Shown here piece by piece: positions 33,070 through 45,577 of a stretch of DNA of 64,000 nt. The stretch covers positions 48,962,557 through 49,026,556 of the forward strand of contig CM026395.1 in the NCBI GenBank assembly GCA_014843695.1, read 5' to 3'. The first letter of the stretch is position 1, and every line of letters begins with the position of its first letter. The notes beneath the pieces were generated by a model. The model did no database searches and was not told the DNA's origin. It worked only from the letters and a program-made list of their open reading frames with translations. Source of the DNA: Archivesica marissinica. Taxonomy: Eukaryota; Mollusca; Bivalvia; Venerida; Vesicomyidae. The translations under genes and the position numbers were made by a program.

Positions 33070-34069
33070 NNNNNNNNNNNNNNNNNNNNNNNNNNNNNNN
33101 NNNNNNNNNNNNNNNNNNNNNNNNNNNNNNNNNNNNNNNNNNNNNNNNNNNNNNNNNNNNNNNNNNNNNNNNNNNNNNNNNNNNNNNNNNNNNNNNNNNN
33201 NNNNNNNNNNNNNNNNNNNNNNNNNNNNNNNNNNNNNNNNNNNNNNNNNNNNNNNNNNNNNNNNNNNNNNNNNNNNNNNNNNNNNNNNNNNNNNNNNNNN
33301 NNNNNNNNNNNNNNNNNNNNNNNNNNNNNNNNNNNNNNNNNNNNNNNNNNNNNNNNNNNNNNNNNNNNNNNNNNNNNNNNNNNNNNNNNNNNNNNNNNNN
33401 NNNNNNNNNNNNNNNNNNNNNNNNNNNNNNNNNNNNNNNNNNNNNNNNNNNNNNNNNNNNNNNNNNNNNNNNNNNNNNNNNNNNNNNNNNNNNNNNNNNN
33501 NNNNNNNNNNNNNNNNNNNNNNNNNNNNNNNNNNNNNNNNNNNNNNNNNNNNNNNNNNNNNNNNNNNNNNNNNNNNNNNNNNNNNNNNNNNNNNNNNNNN
33601 NNNNNNNNNNNNNNNNNNNNNNNNNNNNNNNNNNNNNNNNNNNNNNNNNNNNNNNNNNNNNNNNNNNNNNNNNNNNNNNNNNNNNNNNNNNNNNNNNNNN
33701 NNNNNNNNNNNNNNNNNNNNNNNNNNNNNNNNNNNNNNNNNNNNNNNNNNNNNNNNNNNNNNNNNNNNNNNNNNNNNNNNNNNNNNNNNNNNNNNNNNNN
33801 NNNNNNNNNNNNNNNNNNNNNNNNNNNNNNNNNNNNNNNNNNNNNNNNNNNNNNNNNNNNNNNNNNNNNNNNNNNNNNNNNNNNNNNNNNNNNNNNNNNN
33901 NNNNNNNNNNNNNNNNNNNNNNNNNNNNNNNNNNNNNNNNNNNNNNNNNNNNNNNNNNNNNNNNNNNNNNNNNNNNNNNNNNNNNNNNNNNNNNNNNNNN
34001 NNNNNNNNNNNNNNNNNNNNNNNNNNNNNNNNNNNNNNNNNNNNNNNNNNNNNNNNNNNNNNNNNNNNN
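33070..34069. other. Assembly gap (1000 N)
   Basis: Exactly 1000 N, entered from the 25-bp array and left in the foldback right end. The sequence after it repeats what lies at 31505 onward. Confidence 0.99.
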
Positions 34070-34985
34070 GCGGGTGAAAGTCTCATGGGGGGGGGGAAAT
34101 CTCATGGCATTTATGCTGTATGCAATAACAATATTCATGAAAATTATCATGAAAATGCCGCGCGATATTATCACCTGCGGGTGAAAATATCATATGACAA
34201 CGCGGGTGTTACAATACATAAAGCATCCCGGGTGTTACAATACATAAAGCATCCCGGGTGTTACAATACATAAAGCTTCCCGGGTGTTACAATACATAAA
34301 GCATCCCGGGTGTTACAATACATAAAGCATCCCGGGTGTTACAATACATAAAACATCCCGGGTGTTACAATACATAAAGCATCCCGGGTGTTACAATACA
34401 TAAAGCATCCCGGGTGTTACAATACATAAAGCATCCCGGGTGTTACAATACATACCCGATGTTTAGCCATTATCAAATCTTTGCCTTGTTTTTGCAATCC
34501 TTCAAACGTCATAAGCGCTGAATCCTGTAAAAAGTAAAACAAAAACCTCTTCACCTGTGTAACAAATTCAGGGTAAATGTCCTTTGATAAGAAATATTGT
34601 TATTGCATACAGCATAAAATATTGTTATTGCATACAGCATAAAATATTGTTATTGCATACAGCATAGAATATTGTTATTGCATACAGCATAAAATATTGT
34701 TATTGCATACAGCATAGAATATTGTTATTGCATACAGCATAGAATATTGTTATTGCATACAGCATAGAATATTGTTATTGCATACAGCATAGAATATTGT
34801 TATTGCATACAGCATAAAATATTGTTATTGCATACAGCATAAAATATTGTTATTGCATACAGCATAGAATATTGTTATTGCATACAGCATAGAATATTGT
34901 TATTGCATACAGCATAGAATATTGTTATTGCATACAGCATAGAATATTGTTATTGCATACAGCATAGAATATTGTTATTGCATAC
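34070..34985. repeat. Second copy of 31505-32420 (possible false duplication)
   Basis: Matches 31505 onward at a constant offset of 2565 bases. It covers the foldback end, the whole 26-bp array with its private GCTTCCC unit, a unique spacer (CCCGATGTTTAGCCATTATC...) and the first units of the 25-bp array, including the order of AAAAT/AGAAT variants. Agreement is lost near 32426/34991. Confidence 0.85.
34200..34456. repeat. 26-bp minisatellite (duplicated block)
   Basis: Same units and variant order as 31635-31892. Confidence 0.92.
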
Positions 34986-36765
34986 AGCATAGAATATTGT
35001 TATTGCATACAGCATAGAATATTGTTATTGCATACAGCATAGAATATTGTTATTGCATACAGCATAGAATATTGTTATTGCATACAGCATAGAATATTGT
35101 TATTGCATACAGCATAGAATATTGTTATTGCATACAGCATAGAATATTGTTATTGCATACAGCATAGAATATTGTTATTGCATACAGCACAGAATATTGT
35201 TATTGCATACAGCATAGAATATTGTTATTGCATACAGCATAAAATATTGTTATTGCATACAGCATAGAATATTGTTATTGCATACAGCATAGAATATTGT
35301 TATTGCATACAGCATAGAATATTGTTATTGCATACAGCATAGAATATTGTTATTGCATACAGCATAGAATATTGTTATTGCATACAGCATAGAATATTGT
35401 TATTGCATACAGCATAGAATATTGTTATTGCATACAGCATAGAATATTGTTATTGCATACAGCATAGAATATTGTATTGCATACAGCATAGAATATTGTT
35501 ATTGCATACAGCATAAAATATTGTTATTGCATACAGCATAGAATATTGTTATTGCATACAGCATAGAATATTGTTATTGCATACAGCATAGAATATTGTT
35601 ATTGCATACAGCATAGAATATTGTTATTGCATACAGCATAGAATATTGTTATTGCATACAGCATAAATATTGTTATTGCATACAGCATAGAATATTGTTA
35701 TTGCATACAGCATAGAATATTGTTATTGCATACAGCATAGAATATTGTTATTGCATACAGCATAGAATATTGTTATTGCATACAGCATAGAATATTGTTA
35801 TTGCATACAGCATAGAATATTGTTATTGCATACAGCATAGAATATTGTTATTGCATACAGCATAGAAATATTGTTATTGCATACAGCACAGAATATTGTT
35901 ATTGCATACAGCATAGAATATTGTTATTGCATACAGCACAGAATATTGTTATTGCATACAGCATAGAATATTGTTATTGCATACAGCATAAAATATTGTT
36001 ATTGCATACAGCATAGAATATTGTTATTGCATACAGCATAGAATATTGTTATTGCATACAGCATAGAATATTGTTATTGCATACAGCATAAATATGTTAT
36101 TGCATACAGCATAGAATATTGTTATTGCATACAGCATAGAATATTTTATTGCATACAGCATAGAATATTGTTATTGCATACAGCATAGAATATTGTTATT
36201 GCATACAGCATAGAATATTGTTATTGCATACAGCATAGAATATTGTTATTGCATACAGCATAGAATATTGTTATTGCATACAGCATAGAATATTGTTATT
36301 GCATACAGCATAGAATATTGTTATTGCATACAGCATAGAATATTGTTATTGCATACAGCATAGAATATTGTTATTGCATACAGCATAGAATATTGTTATT
36401 GCATACAGCATAGAATATTGTTATTGCATACAGCATAGAATATTGTTATTGCATACAGCATAGAATATTGTTATTGCATACAGCATAAAATATTGTTATT
36501 GCATACAGCATAGAATATTGTTATTGCATACAGCATAGAATATTGTTATTGCATACAGCATAGAATATTGTTATTGCATACAGCATAGAATATTGTTATT
36601 GCATACAGCATAGAATATTGTTATTGCATACAGCATAGAATATTGTTATTGCATACAGCATAGAATATTGTTATTGCATACAGCATAGAATATTGTTATT
36701 GCATACAGCATAGAATATTGTTATTGCATACAGCATAGAATATTGTTATTGCATACAGCATAGAT
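34588..36765. repeat. 25-bp minisatellite, right block
   Basis: About 87 units containing ATTGTTATTGCATACAGCAT, with scattered one-base indels and rare CACAGAAT variants; it ends at TAGATCTACAAG. Confidence 0.95.
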
Positions 36766-36784
36766 CTACAAGATGAGTAACTGT

Positions 36785-37227
36785 ATCCATCAAACCTGTC
36801 GTCAGGGAATCACAGAAAGTGGCTGCTTCATAGAGGTCAAATGTATAATAAAACACAGGGTTCATTCTAGGTCAGAATTTTTGGGAGAAGTGAGAATCGT
36901 GTGATCGCTTCCTTAAATGGTGTTCTTTAATATACTTCTGCAAAATAGGGTTAAAATGCACAATACAACCATTAAATACATTTGAATAGAAGGAGTGCTT
37001 TATAATGGGCCAGTGTATCTTACTAGACAAAATTTTGTTTGAAAATCGTAAAAACCCCAAAAAAAAGTGGGGCCCCTAGAGGGCGAAGTCAGGGTCCCTA
37101 GGGTGACAATTTTGCCCACATCGCCCTCTAAACTGATCCCTGAAAACAACATATTGGAATGTGGAAACTGGCTGTTTAATACAGGTTGGCTGCTTAATGG
37201 AGATGACAACTATCACAGATTTGACTG
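36785..37227. mobile_element. TA-type MITE, copy 2, split by a hAT-like MITE
   Basis: Left part ATCAAACCTGTCGTCAGGGA..ACAGAAAGTGGCTGCTTCAT..AATGTATAATAAAACA, and right part TGGAAACTGGCTGTTTAATA..CAGATTTGACTG next to TA, match 26929-27096. The middle is displaced by the insertion at 36856-37142. Confidence 0.65.
36856..37142. mobile_element. hAT-like MITE (CAGGG ends)
   Basis: The left end CAGGGTTCATTCTAG and the right end read inward CAGGGATCAGTTTAG form TIRs. AAAACA flanks both sides (36850-36855 and 37143-37148). No ORF of its own. CAGGG-type ends are common in hAT elements, though a 6-bp flank is short for that family. Confidence 0.55.
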
Positions 37228-37230
37228 TAA

Positions 37231-37893
37231 ATACCATAAACAAACTTGCCAAGCGGTCACCTGGTGTGTTACACTCACATCAATAGGTCAACAAAGACAG
37301 CAACCCAAACATTATGGTTTCTACGGAGAAACATCAAGGTCAAATCTGAAACCCACTATTGGCTTCGATATTTACCCAAACACTGATAGATCAAGTTGAA
37401 TGTGTCAAGCGAAGAGCAACCCATTGGATAAAAGCTAACTTCTATCGTACGAAAATGTACATGTACCTCTTGTGTTATAGACATGCTCCATTCACTAAAT
37501 CTACACAGACTAGATTGAGTATTGACAATACGTTAGCCATTATGTATAAAATGATCTGGTTGCTATCCCCATTGAGCATTACTTAGTTTCCCATCTCCTG
37601 TCCCGCACACCACTGCCATTCCTTAAACTATAGGTTAATTACAGCAACAACAGACTACAGTAGTACGAATTTTCCAAGAACCATTTTTCATTGGAAGCAC
37701 CTCCCTACTAACATTTCCCATCTCCCTACCATCGGGCAGTTCAATGCAGCTGTTTGCCATACTGATCATGCCAGCCCCTAATTGTTCTGCCTAGCTTCTT
37801 TTACACCAACTTATTTTTCATTTCTATAACTTCAGATACAACTACATGTCTACATGTCTCCATGAGGGTTTGACATTAATGGAAGAGAGATAG
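37231..37893 (+). mobile_element. LINE 3' fragment (same family as 39731-42030)
   Basis: Degraded ORF2 C-terminus. Pieces such as VKRRATHWIKANFYR and later GCAACAACAGACTACAGTA match the longer LINE copy downstream at both protein and DNA level. The 3' end is GAGGGTTTGACATTAATGGA plus AGAGATAGAT. Several frameshifts and a short deletion. Confidence 0.78.
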
Positions 37894-38097
37894 ATTACAC
37901 AAATACAAAGGTTAATGCTTTATATAAAGGATATATAAATCGGGATATCCACTATACGCATGAAGCAGCTAGTGTCTTAATAACTAGGGCCACCATCCTA
38001 CCTAATTCAGCAATTCATCGTCCAACGAAACATCTCCCACATATCTAGCAATTGATAGGGATATAGGCTATAATCATTTTTTCTGTTTTAAATTTTT

Positions 38098-38292
38098 TTT
38101 TTTATTTAACATCGCTACTGGTTGCCCATTTGAGCGACCGGCAGTTTACCTAACAACACCTTTCCTGGGCAGGCTCCAGCAGGTAACCAGTACTTGGTGC
38201 ACCAACCTCTGTAAGAAACTGCCAACTTTTTCATATATTCAGTGATGCTAGGTTATAGTGGTATACAAGTCAGCGACCGTAACCACTCAAAT
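38098..38292 (-). mobile_element. SINE family B copy (inverted)
   Basis: Inverted tail (rc of GGGCAACCAGTAGCGATGTT), core, AAACTGCCAACTTTTTCATA and a degenerate head. Confidence 0.78.
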
Positions 38293-38385
38293 TATTTGTT
38301 GCATAACCATCACATTTACCAACAAACAGAATTCACTGTAGATTCACATAGTATACTGGTACACGTTTCAACATTCGATGTCAAT

Positions 38386-38560
38386 TATTCACAGGCTCCA
38401 GTGGTTAACCAGTACTTGGTGCACCAACCTCCGTAAGAAACTGCCAACCTTTTCATATAAAGACACATGGCCTGAGCGGGGCTCGAACCCGTGACTAAGT
38501 GATGATAGGCTACAGTGGTATACAAGTCATCGTAAACCATTCAACCATGGAGGCAGACTG
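38386..38560 (-). mobile_element. SINE family B copy (inverted), 3'-truncated
   Basis: Inverted core CCAGTGGTTAACCAGTACTT, AAACTGCCAACCTTTTCATA, then GGGCTCGAACCCGTGAC (B box) and the head ending ACCATGGAGGCAGAC. Confidence 0.78.
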
Positions 38561-38697
38561 GCTAGTCTGTATCTCTAGTCAATCTTAATACTAATAAATT
38601 AGCCCAGCTATCAGTATACAGTCTATATCACAGGAATTCAGTGTGGATCAAAATAAAACTGAACATAGCCCCCCGATCAGATTCCCCCATCTATCGA

Positions 38698-38765
38698 CAG
38701 AACCCATGACATGGGTCGAACCCGTGACCTCCTGCTCTGTAGGCGACACCTTAACCGCTAAAATA
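38698..38765 (-). repeat. tRNA-like SINE head fragment
   Basis: GGGTCGAACCCGTGACCTCC..CGACACCTTAACCGCTA reads as an inverted tRNA-like B box and A box. No conserved tail is seen, so it is either a SINE head or a decayed tRNA; low confidence. Confidence 0.4.
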
Positions 38766-39730
38766 TTAATTGATTGAAAACAGTTATATGCAGTATACTT
38801 TAGTAAACTTTTATTTGAAAAACAAATACAATGTCATTACAGTAAATGAAATTGTTAATTTTATATTTGAATATGATAAGTTCCATCCCTATTTCAGAAA
38901 CAAATTGTTACCGGCCAGTGCAGTGTATAGGTAAGATTTGTCACGAAAGGTCAAATATCATTTGTGCTGGATCGCCATCAAGGCAGTTAATTGTGTCGGC
39001 CACATTTTCATTTTGCTTTGCGAAGACTCGAGGATACCGAGTTTGATATATAGTTCAATATTCCTTTGTATACTTTTAAAAAATGAAAAATGGCTGTCCG
39101 CACGTCAAAATGAGAGACATCTTTAATTTTCTATTACCTCCCTTGGCAGATAGTTGGATTTATTCCAAAATGTGAATAGGTCACTTTTAGTTAGAATCCT
39201 TTGTTTTTACTGTTGTTCCCTAATGTTGTGGTATGATAAATGTGATTTCATCAATGTTTCTACCGGTTCATACCGGATGTTCATTGTTTTACAAATAAGT
39301 ACCCATTGCATATACTGTACGAGATCTGTCGAGATATATAGTCGTTTCTTAACATATCGCTGGTCTTGACATATCGAGGCATACACCATTTTTCAGAACG
39401 AGGTAAAATAACGCCACCTATCATTCTTTCCATTGGATCAGTGTTGACCCAGAAAGGTAAACATGTGTTGATAAACAAGAAATCATAAACTGTCAACGTA
39501 AGTGGTGAGTAAACTACTGATGCAAGATGCCTACCTGAATACCAAGATCTATGTAAAATTACCCCCACCCTTTATCTGAAAAAATGCTCCAATATATATA
39601 TTTATGTTCATTATTAAAAAGATATTCATGTTTTATGTTAAAATGATAAATTTACAGCTAGACTTACATATAATACAGATTAAGGTCTCTTATCAAATAC
39701 TCACATAATTTTATTATGGCTACCTTCGCA

Positions 39731-42030
39731 GGAATCCACTCTATAAGAAAGCAAACTGGCAGGCCATTAAAAAGTCATTATGTGACTATCACCAGGTTAT
39801 GACCAACGAATGTAAATATACCGCACTAAACACTGTCAAAGAGCTATGGGAACATTTCTCTCATGCTCTAAACACCCTTACAGATAAATGGATTCCATCC
39901 AAACAGTCATCGTTAAGAGATCACCTACCCTGGGTCAATCAGAGTGTTAAGCGAATGATTAGAAGGCGAAATAGGGCCTTTAAAAATTCTAGGAAGTCAA
40001 GTACGCCTTCAAATCGCAAGAAATTCCTGGATCTAAAACATTTAGTGCGGAAAGAGGTCAAAGAGGCTTATCATCAATACCTAGAAAACATCCTAAATCT
40101 AAACAGTGCTGATGCCTCCTTACAGACCAAACACCAAGAAACTGTATTCCATCCTTAAGCATTCCAAGCAAGATTCCAAATCAAAGCATGAAAACAAATT
40201 CCATCATGAAGAAGCTGCTAAAGCCACAGCACTGAACAAACAGTTTCAGTCTGTCTTCAGCTCCAAATCCCCACTAAGACTTACCTCCATTTGTAAAATG
40301 AAAATTCAGGACACATATGGAAACCTGAATGGTCAATCCACGCCAAACATGAATGAGATCACAGTAAGCTCAAATGGCATAGAGAAACTTCTCAATAACT
40401 TGAACCCCCACAAGGCTAGTGGTCCTGACCTAATTAAGCCAATCATACTTAAAACCCTGTCTAAAGAACTCTCACCTATCCTTGAAGTCTTATTCCAAAA
40501 ATCCCTCAACGAAGGATCACTGCCTGCCCAGTGGAAGTCAGCAAATGTTGCTCCCATTTACAAAAAAGGGGACAAGTCAAACCCTGCCAACTATAGGCCT
40601 ATCTCACTGACATGTGTTCTATGCAAGGTACTAGAACATATAGTTTCCTCCTCGATAGCAAAACACTTCACTAACCACAGTATTCTGTACCATTTGCAGC
40701 ATGGTTTTAGAGAAAAACGGTCATGCGTGACCCAATTAGTAATGCTAGTCAATGACTTGGTTACCTCTGTCTACAATAAGCATCAGGTAGATCTCATCCT
40801 ATTAGACTTCAGTAAGGCTTTCGATAAGGTCAATCACGAGAAAGTACTACTAAAAATGCATGAATATGGAGTCAGAGGTCAAACATTAAGGTGGATTAAG
40901 AGTTTTCTAGATAATAGACTCCAGTCAGTTGTCCTTAATGGTACTAGTTCAGAGGCCATTCCGGTGTCCTCTGGAGTCCCATAGGGATCCATACTTGGAC
41001 CCCTGCTTTTCCTAGCCTACATAAACGACCTCCCACAAAACATCAGTTCCAAAGTCCGCATCTTTGCAGATGATACTGCAGTATATCTATCACTGACATC
41101 TGCAAATGAATCGGTCACACTCCAAAATGATCTTAAGAGATTAGAAGAGTGGGAGTGGGAGTTGGAGTGGGACATGGAATTTAACCCCTCCAAATGTCAA
41201 GTTATCCACGTCACCAGAAGGAAACATCCTATTCCCAGCAAATATAAACTCCATGGAGTCCTACTTGAGTCGGTCACCTCAGCCAAATACCGTGGCGTGG
41301 ATATCTCAAATAACCTGTCGTGGGACACCCACATAAAAAGGTCAACAAAGAAAGCAAACCAAACATTAGGATTTCTACGTAGAAATCTCCAGGTCAAATC
41401 TGAACCCCTAAGACCATGGCTTACCAGACATTAGTGAGACACCAGCTTGAATATGGCTCCGAGATCTGGTCGCCCCATACCCAAACATGATAGACCAAAT
41501 TGAAGGTGTCCAGCGAAGAGCAGCCCGTTGGATAAAGGCCGACTTCTATCGTACCTCTAGTGTTATAGACATGCTACATTCCCTAAATCTACGCAGACTA
41601 GATCAACGGCGTATTGACAATAGGTTATCCCTTATGTATAAAATTCATAATAATCTTGTTGCTATTCCCATTGAAAATTACCTAGTTCCCTTCTCCCGTC
41701 CTACTCGCCATTGCCATTCCTTAAGCTATAGGTTAATTACAGCAACAACAGAGTACTACAAGTTCTCCTTCTTTCCAAGAACAATCTATCATTGGAACCA
41801 CCTCCCTCCTGACATTGCCCATCTCCCTACCATAGAGCAATTCAATACGGCAGTTTGCCATATTGAACATGCCAGTCCCTAGTTGTTCTGCGTAGCTGCT
41901 TTTAAACTTTTACCACAACTTATTTTCATACCTTTTTAAATTATACTTTTAACTACTCATACTTTTAACTTCTTAGCGGTTTTTGACGCGCAACATGGCT
42001 ACGTCCCCGCGAGGGGTTTGACATTAAAGA
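39731..42030 (+). mobile_element. LINE (CR1/Jockey-like), 5'-truncated, full 3' end
   Basis: Starts within the endonuclease-RT linker (NPLYKKANWQAIKKSL) and runs to GTCCCCGCGAGGGGTTTGAC followed by (GATA)n. The clean insertion point is inferred because the flanking sequence is continuous in the other arm of the foldback element. Clade assignment is tentative, from RT style and the C-terminal QRRAARWI block. Confidence 0.82.
39733..41882 (+). pseudogene. LINE ORF2 reverse transcriptase, broken
   Basis: Reading continues across frames: 39733-40158, frameshift near 40135, then 40106-40984, an in-frame TAG replacing Gln in SGVPQGS (40982-40984), on to 41415, another shift, then 41487-41882. RT landmarks: NPHKASGPD, ANYRPISLT, LDFSKAFDKV (motif A), SGVP*GSILGP (motif B) and FADDTAVY (catalytic motif C). 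The C-terminal block GVQRRAARWI and a HWNHLPP-like motif follow. Family knowledge: target-primed reverse transcription. The endonuclease domain is missing and there are at least three lesions, so this copy is dead. Confidence 0.88.
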
Positions 42031-42659
42031 TAGATAGATAAACACATAAATCAGGGCATCGGCCATATGCCGCGGTATACTCGAAACTACTGACTACGTA
42101 ACTGCTGACACGATGGCACCAAAAACATGATAAACACAAGTCAATAATAGCATATCTGTAGTTTAGTTATTAATAGCTAGTACCGCGATATACCCATAAT
42201 GCATCCTAATAATTTAATACTTATAAGAAGCAATAGTGGAATAAAATAAATAGTTATAACTTATATATATCCCGGTGTTACTTGTTTTCGACGACGTAGT
42301 ACATAACGGACTCCTATAGGTTTAGAATGGTCATACACTGCAAACAATTTTATGTCACCAAATAAACAATATTTTACCTTTCATTCCCCAAAATCTCGAA
42401 GAAAACCGATTGTTTACTTATTGAGAAAAGTTGACAAAATAGCGGTACCTCATTCTCAGTAATCCGGAATGAGGTCACATGTTTTCGCCTAACTGTGGAA
42501 ATTGCCTACAGCGCGAGCATTATTATGTAAGCAACAGCTTTTTTTAACAAAACAATATAAATAAGGAACACTTACTTTAATAATAGGCTTAATTTATCAT
42601 TTTCACTCAAAATTCATTTGTTGGAGAGCATTTTGTCTATATACTGTATCTAAAACACT

Positions 42660-43306
42660 AATTTAGTTGGTTTTTTTTAGTTTAAACATAGTTTATTTCA
42701 AACAATGATACAACATGTACAACTTTACATTTTACACAACATTTAGAAACATGTAAGAAAAAGGATTAGAACCGGAAGCTATAGCTTATAGAGGTCTTCT
42801 CCTATAGTAAGGTACTTAATGTTACGGTATGACAGTGTTGCAATCTTGTCTAAACTATTAATTTAAATTTGAAAAAGGTCAGTATAATTCATTATTGTTT
42901 TTAATCATGGACTGTAAGTTAGAAAATCAATAGGATAAGTACATGTAGTAATTAATGGAGAACGTTGAAATTGAGATTGACTCAGAAGAAATGGGACAGA
43001 ATAAAAAGAGAATAATAATAAATATATTCATTCGGATTGTTTAATGGCCGGAGCAAGCATTCTACATTTTGTGAACTGATGCTCATGAAAATCGTCTGCT
43101 TTCTCGTATGTATTTTTGGACTGCTGCAAATATATGTGCGTTGAAATTATCGCTAAGATTCTGGTCTCCGTGTAATAGAGTGTATAGTGTTGTGGTGCAA
43201 TATTTAGAGGTAGTTGCTAAGAGACGGACCCTGATGTCATTGTAGTAGAGACATTCAAAGAAGAAATGACGATTACTCTCAGTTAGACCACATTGGCAGT
43301 TTAATT
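42660..43306 (-). mobile_element. LINE 3' fragment with zinc-knuckle end (inverted)
   Basis: On the - strand, 43302 down to stop 43083-43085 reads NCQCGLTESNRHFFFEC..LYYNDIRVRLL and ends AVQKYIRESRRFS. The CxC-x7-H-x4-C pattern and the following leucine-rich residues are typical of the C-terminus of some LINE ORF2 proteins. Upstream homology is lost. About 400 bases of 3' sequence follow. It lies in the loop of the foldback element. Confidence 0.6.
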
Positions 43307-44896
43307 AGTTTAACTTAGACAAACACACGGGGCATAAGAAGTCGTCGCCCCTCCTAATTACTCTGACTGGGTGCAGAACCGTAACTGGACCCATCCATCG
43401 AACACATCACACGGTGCCTAACAGAGAATAACTAGGTTTACACAACCATGTATATCAGTTGGAGAACCTCTGTGAAAACACGTGGACCTGAAGGCGAAAA
43501 ACGGTGAAAATCGATATTATGAATAAGGACCCCTTGTGTGTAATAACGGACGGAACTCGTAAACACGGAGCAGTGAGACTATAATGACATTTGTATTCGT
43601 AAATATATTGGCGTGGCAGACGATGCATATGTCATTTTGGAGAAAAAATTGCCAATTTCTTTAAAAAAATGATATTTATATGGTGACATAAAACGGATAT
43701 AGTGAAATTAGTGAAAACTGGGGTAGGTTTAAAGTTTTCACCACTAATTTACCTTGTCTGATATATTATGATCAGTTAGAAATAGATTGGAAGTGCACAA
43801 GGTATGTTTATTTATAATTCCGGTAACTGGAGCGTGAAATATTACGTGATCTCTCGCGACTTGCTATTTCCATAGTTGGGCGAAAACCTGTTCTGGGCGA
43901 AAACTCTTCACGCCGGGATATAGGATGCATTGTGGGTATATCGCGGTACTAGCTATTAAACACCAAACTACAGATATACTATTATGTACCTGAATATAAA
44001 ACTCATTTTGCATCAACTTATGACTTCTCCACTTCAACATTACACATACACAAAGAAGAAATACTATTGGGAAATACTTGTGTTTATCATGTTGTTGGTG
44101 TCATCGTGTCAGCAGTTACGTAGTCAGTAGTTCCGAGTATACCGCGGCAAATGGCCGAGGCCCTGATTTGGGTGTTTATACAAAGGTAGTCATAATACAA
44201 TTATGTGAGTATTTGATAGAGACCTTACTCTGTATAATATGTAAGTCTAGCAGTAAATTTGTCATTTTAAATAAAACATGAATATCTTTTTAATCTCCCA
44301 CCAGAAAACAACAAACAGCCTTAGGCCCACGATGGGCCTACTTTTTATGAATAATAAAATGCGGGAATCTGGCTATATCACCACATGTCAATAGATGTAC
44401 ATCACGGAAGAAAGTTCCATAGATATGAACATCAACTTGTTTTTAATAAAAATACTAAATTTGGGGGGGGGGGCTGTTTTGAAAAATAATCATTCACTAG
44501 AAAAAGCGCGGACCTTAAAATTATGCCCATATTTGGTAGTACGGGAATTACGTAGTAACCTAAACACGTGACCAAAACAGCTTCATTCATAAATACCAGG
44601 TAGCAGACCGCCATTTTACAAAGTTGGAATGAACATAAATATTTAGTATGGACATTTGGAGCATATTATCAGATAAAGGGGTGGGGTAATTTTGCATAGA
44701 TCTTGATATTCAGGTAAGCATCTTGCATCAGTAATTTTCGAACCACTCACGTTGACAGTTTATGATTTCTTGTTTATCAACACATGTTTACCTTTCTGGG
44801 TCAACACTGATCCAATGGAAAGAATGATAGGTGGCGTTATTTTACCTCGTTCTGAAAAAGGGAGGATGCCGCGGTATGTTAAGAAACGACTATATA

Positions 44897-45575
44897 GAAG
44901 CCCTAAGAAGGGTGTTACTGAGGCTAGTAAACATTTGATGATATACATACAGTTCACCTTGAGAATGAGGGCCTATCGAGAAGCCAGTATATATATTGTG
45001 CATATTTAATTTGGCGGAAGACAATGTTGAACTTGATGGCAACTTTCCAGTATAGATGGGGAGATCTCGCGTGAGGAAGATAGATCTGGCCTGGGGGGAG
45101 TCTGAGGCTATGTTCTCTTTTATCATGGTCTAGCTCCACGCCGAATGCATATTGTTTATACCTAAGTTATTGTCTATTGTATGTGTCTAATATTAGTTAT
45201 TACCGGATACAGTGGAGCCAAATTTTCCTTGCCGCCATTGTCATAACATTGGTAGAAATGACTGACAAACGCTTTTCCAATTGCCTCGAAATCACCCATT
45301 CTTAATATAAGTAACGTTGTTTCTACAAATCTATGGAGGACTGACAAAGCAGACAGTAATCAACATTTAACAAAACTCAATTATTGAGTTGCAATGTGAG
45401 ATTTACTGAACAAAACTCAACCGTCATTAAAGAGCGCTAATAGCAGGCAGAAGCACAAGACAACTTTACCCTTGTCATTTTACATCATTATGACAATCGC
45501 ACTTTATGGCAAAAAGATCCGGGTATAAAACAACCAAATCACATATAATTGTAAGGATTGTTTACTAGAGAATAG
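44897..45575. other. No recognised gene
   Basis: Sequence between the foldback element and a decayed LINE; no supported feature. Confidence 0.4.
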
Positions 45576-45577
45576 CA

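Larger units (their letters stand above)
39336..44896. mobile_element. Long inverted-repeat (foldback) element split by a LINE
   Basis: The left arm (39336-39730 then 42042 to about 42510) is the inverted complement of the right arm (about 43840-44896). Paired landmarks: TATATAGTCGTTTCTTAACA / right terminus; TTTCCATTGGATCAGTGTTG; CTGACTACGTAACTGCTGAC; TAGCTAGTACCGCGATATAC. The LINE at 39731-42030 interrupts the left arm only. About 340 bases (44294-44632) are present only in the right arm. No transposase ORF is seen. Superfamily unknown. Confidence 0.7.
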
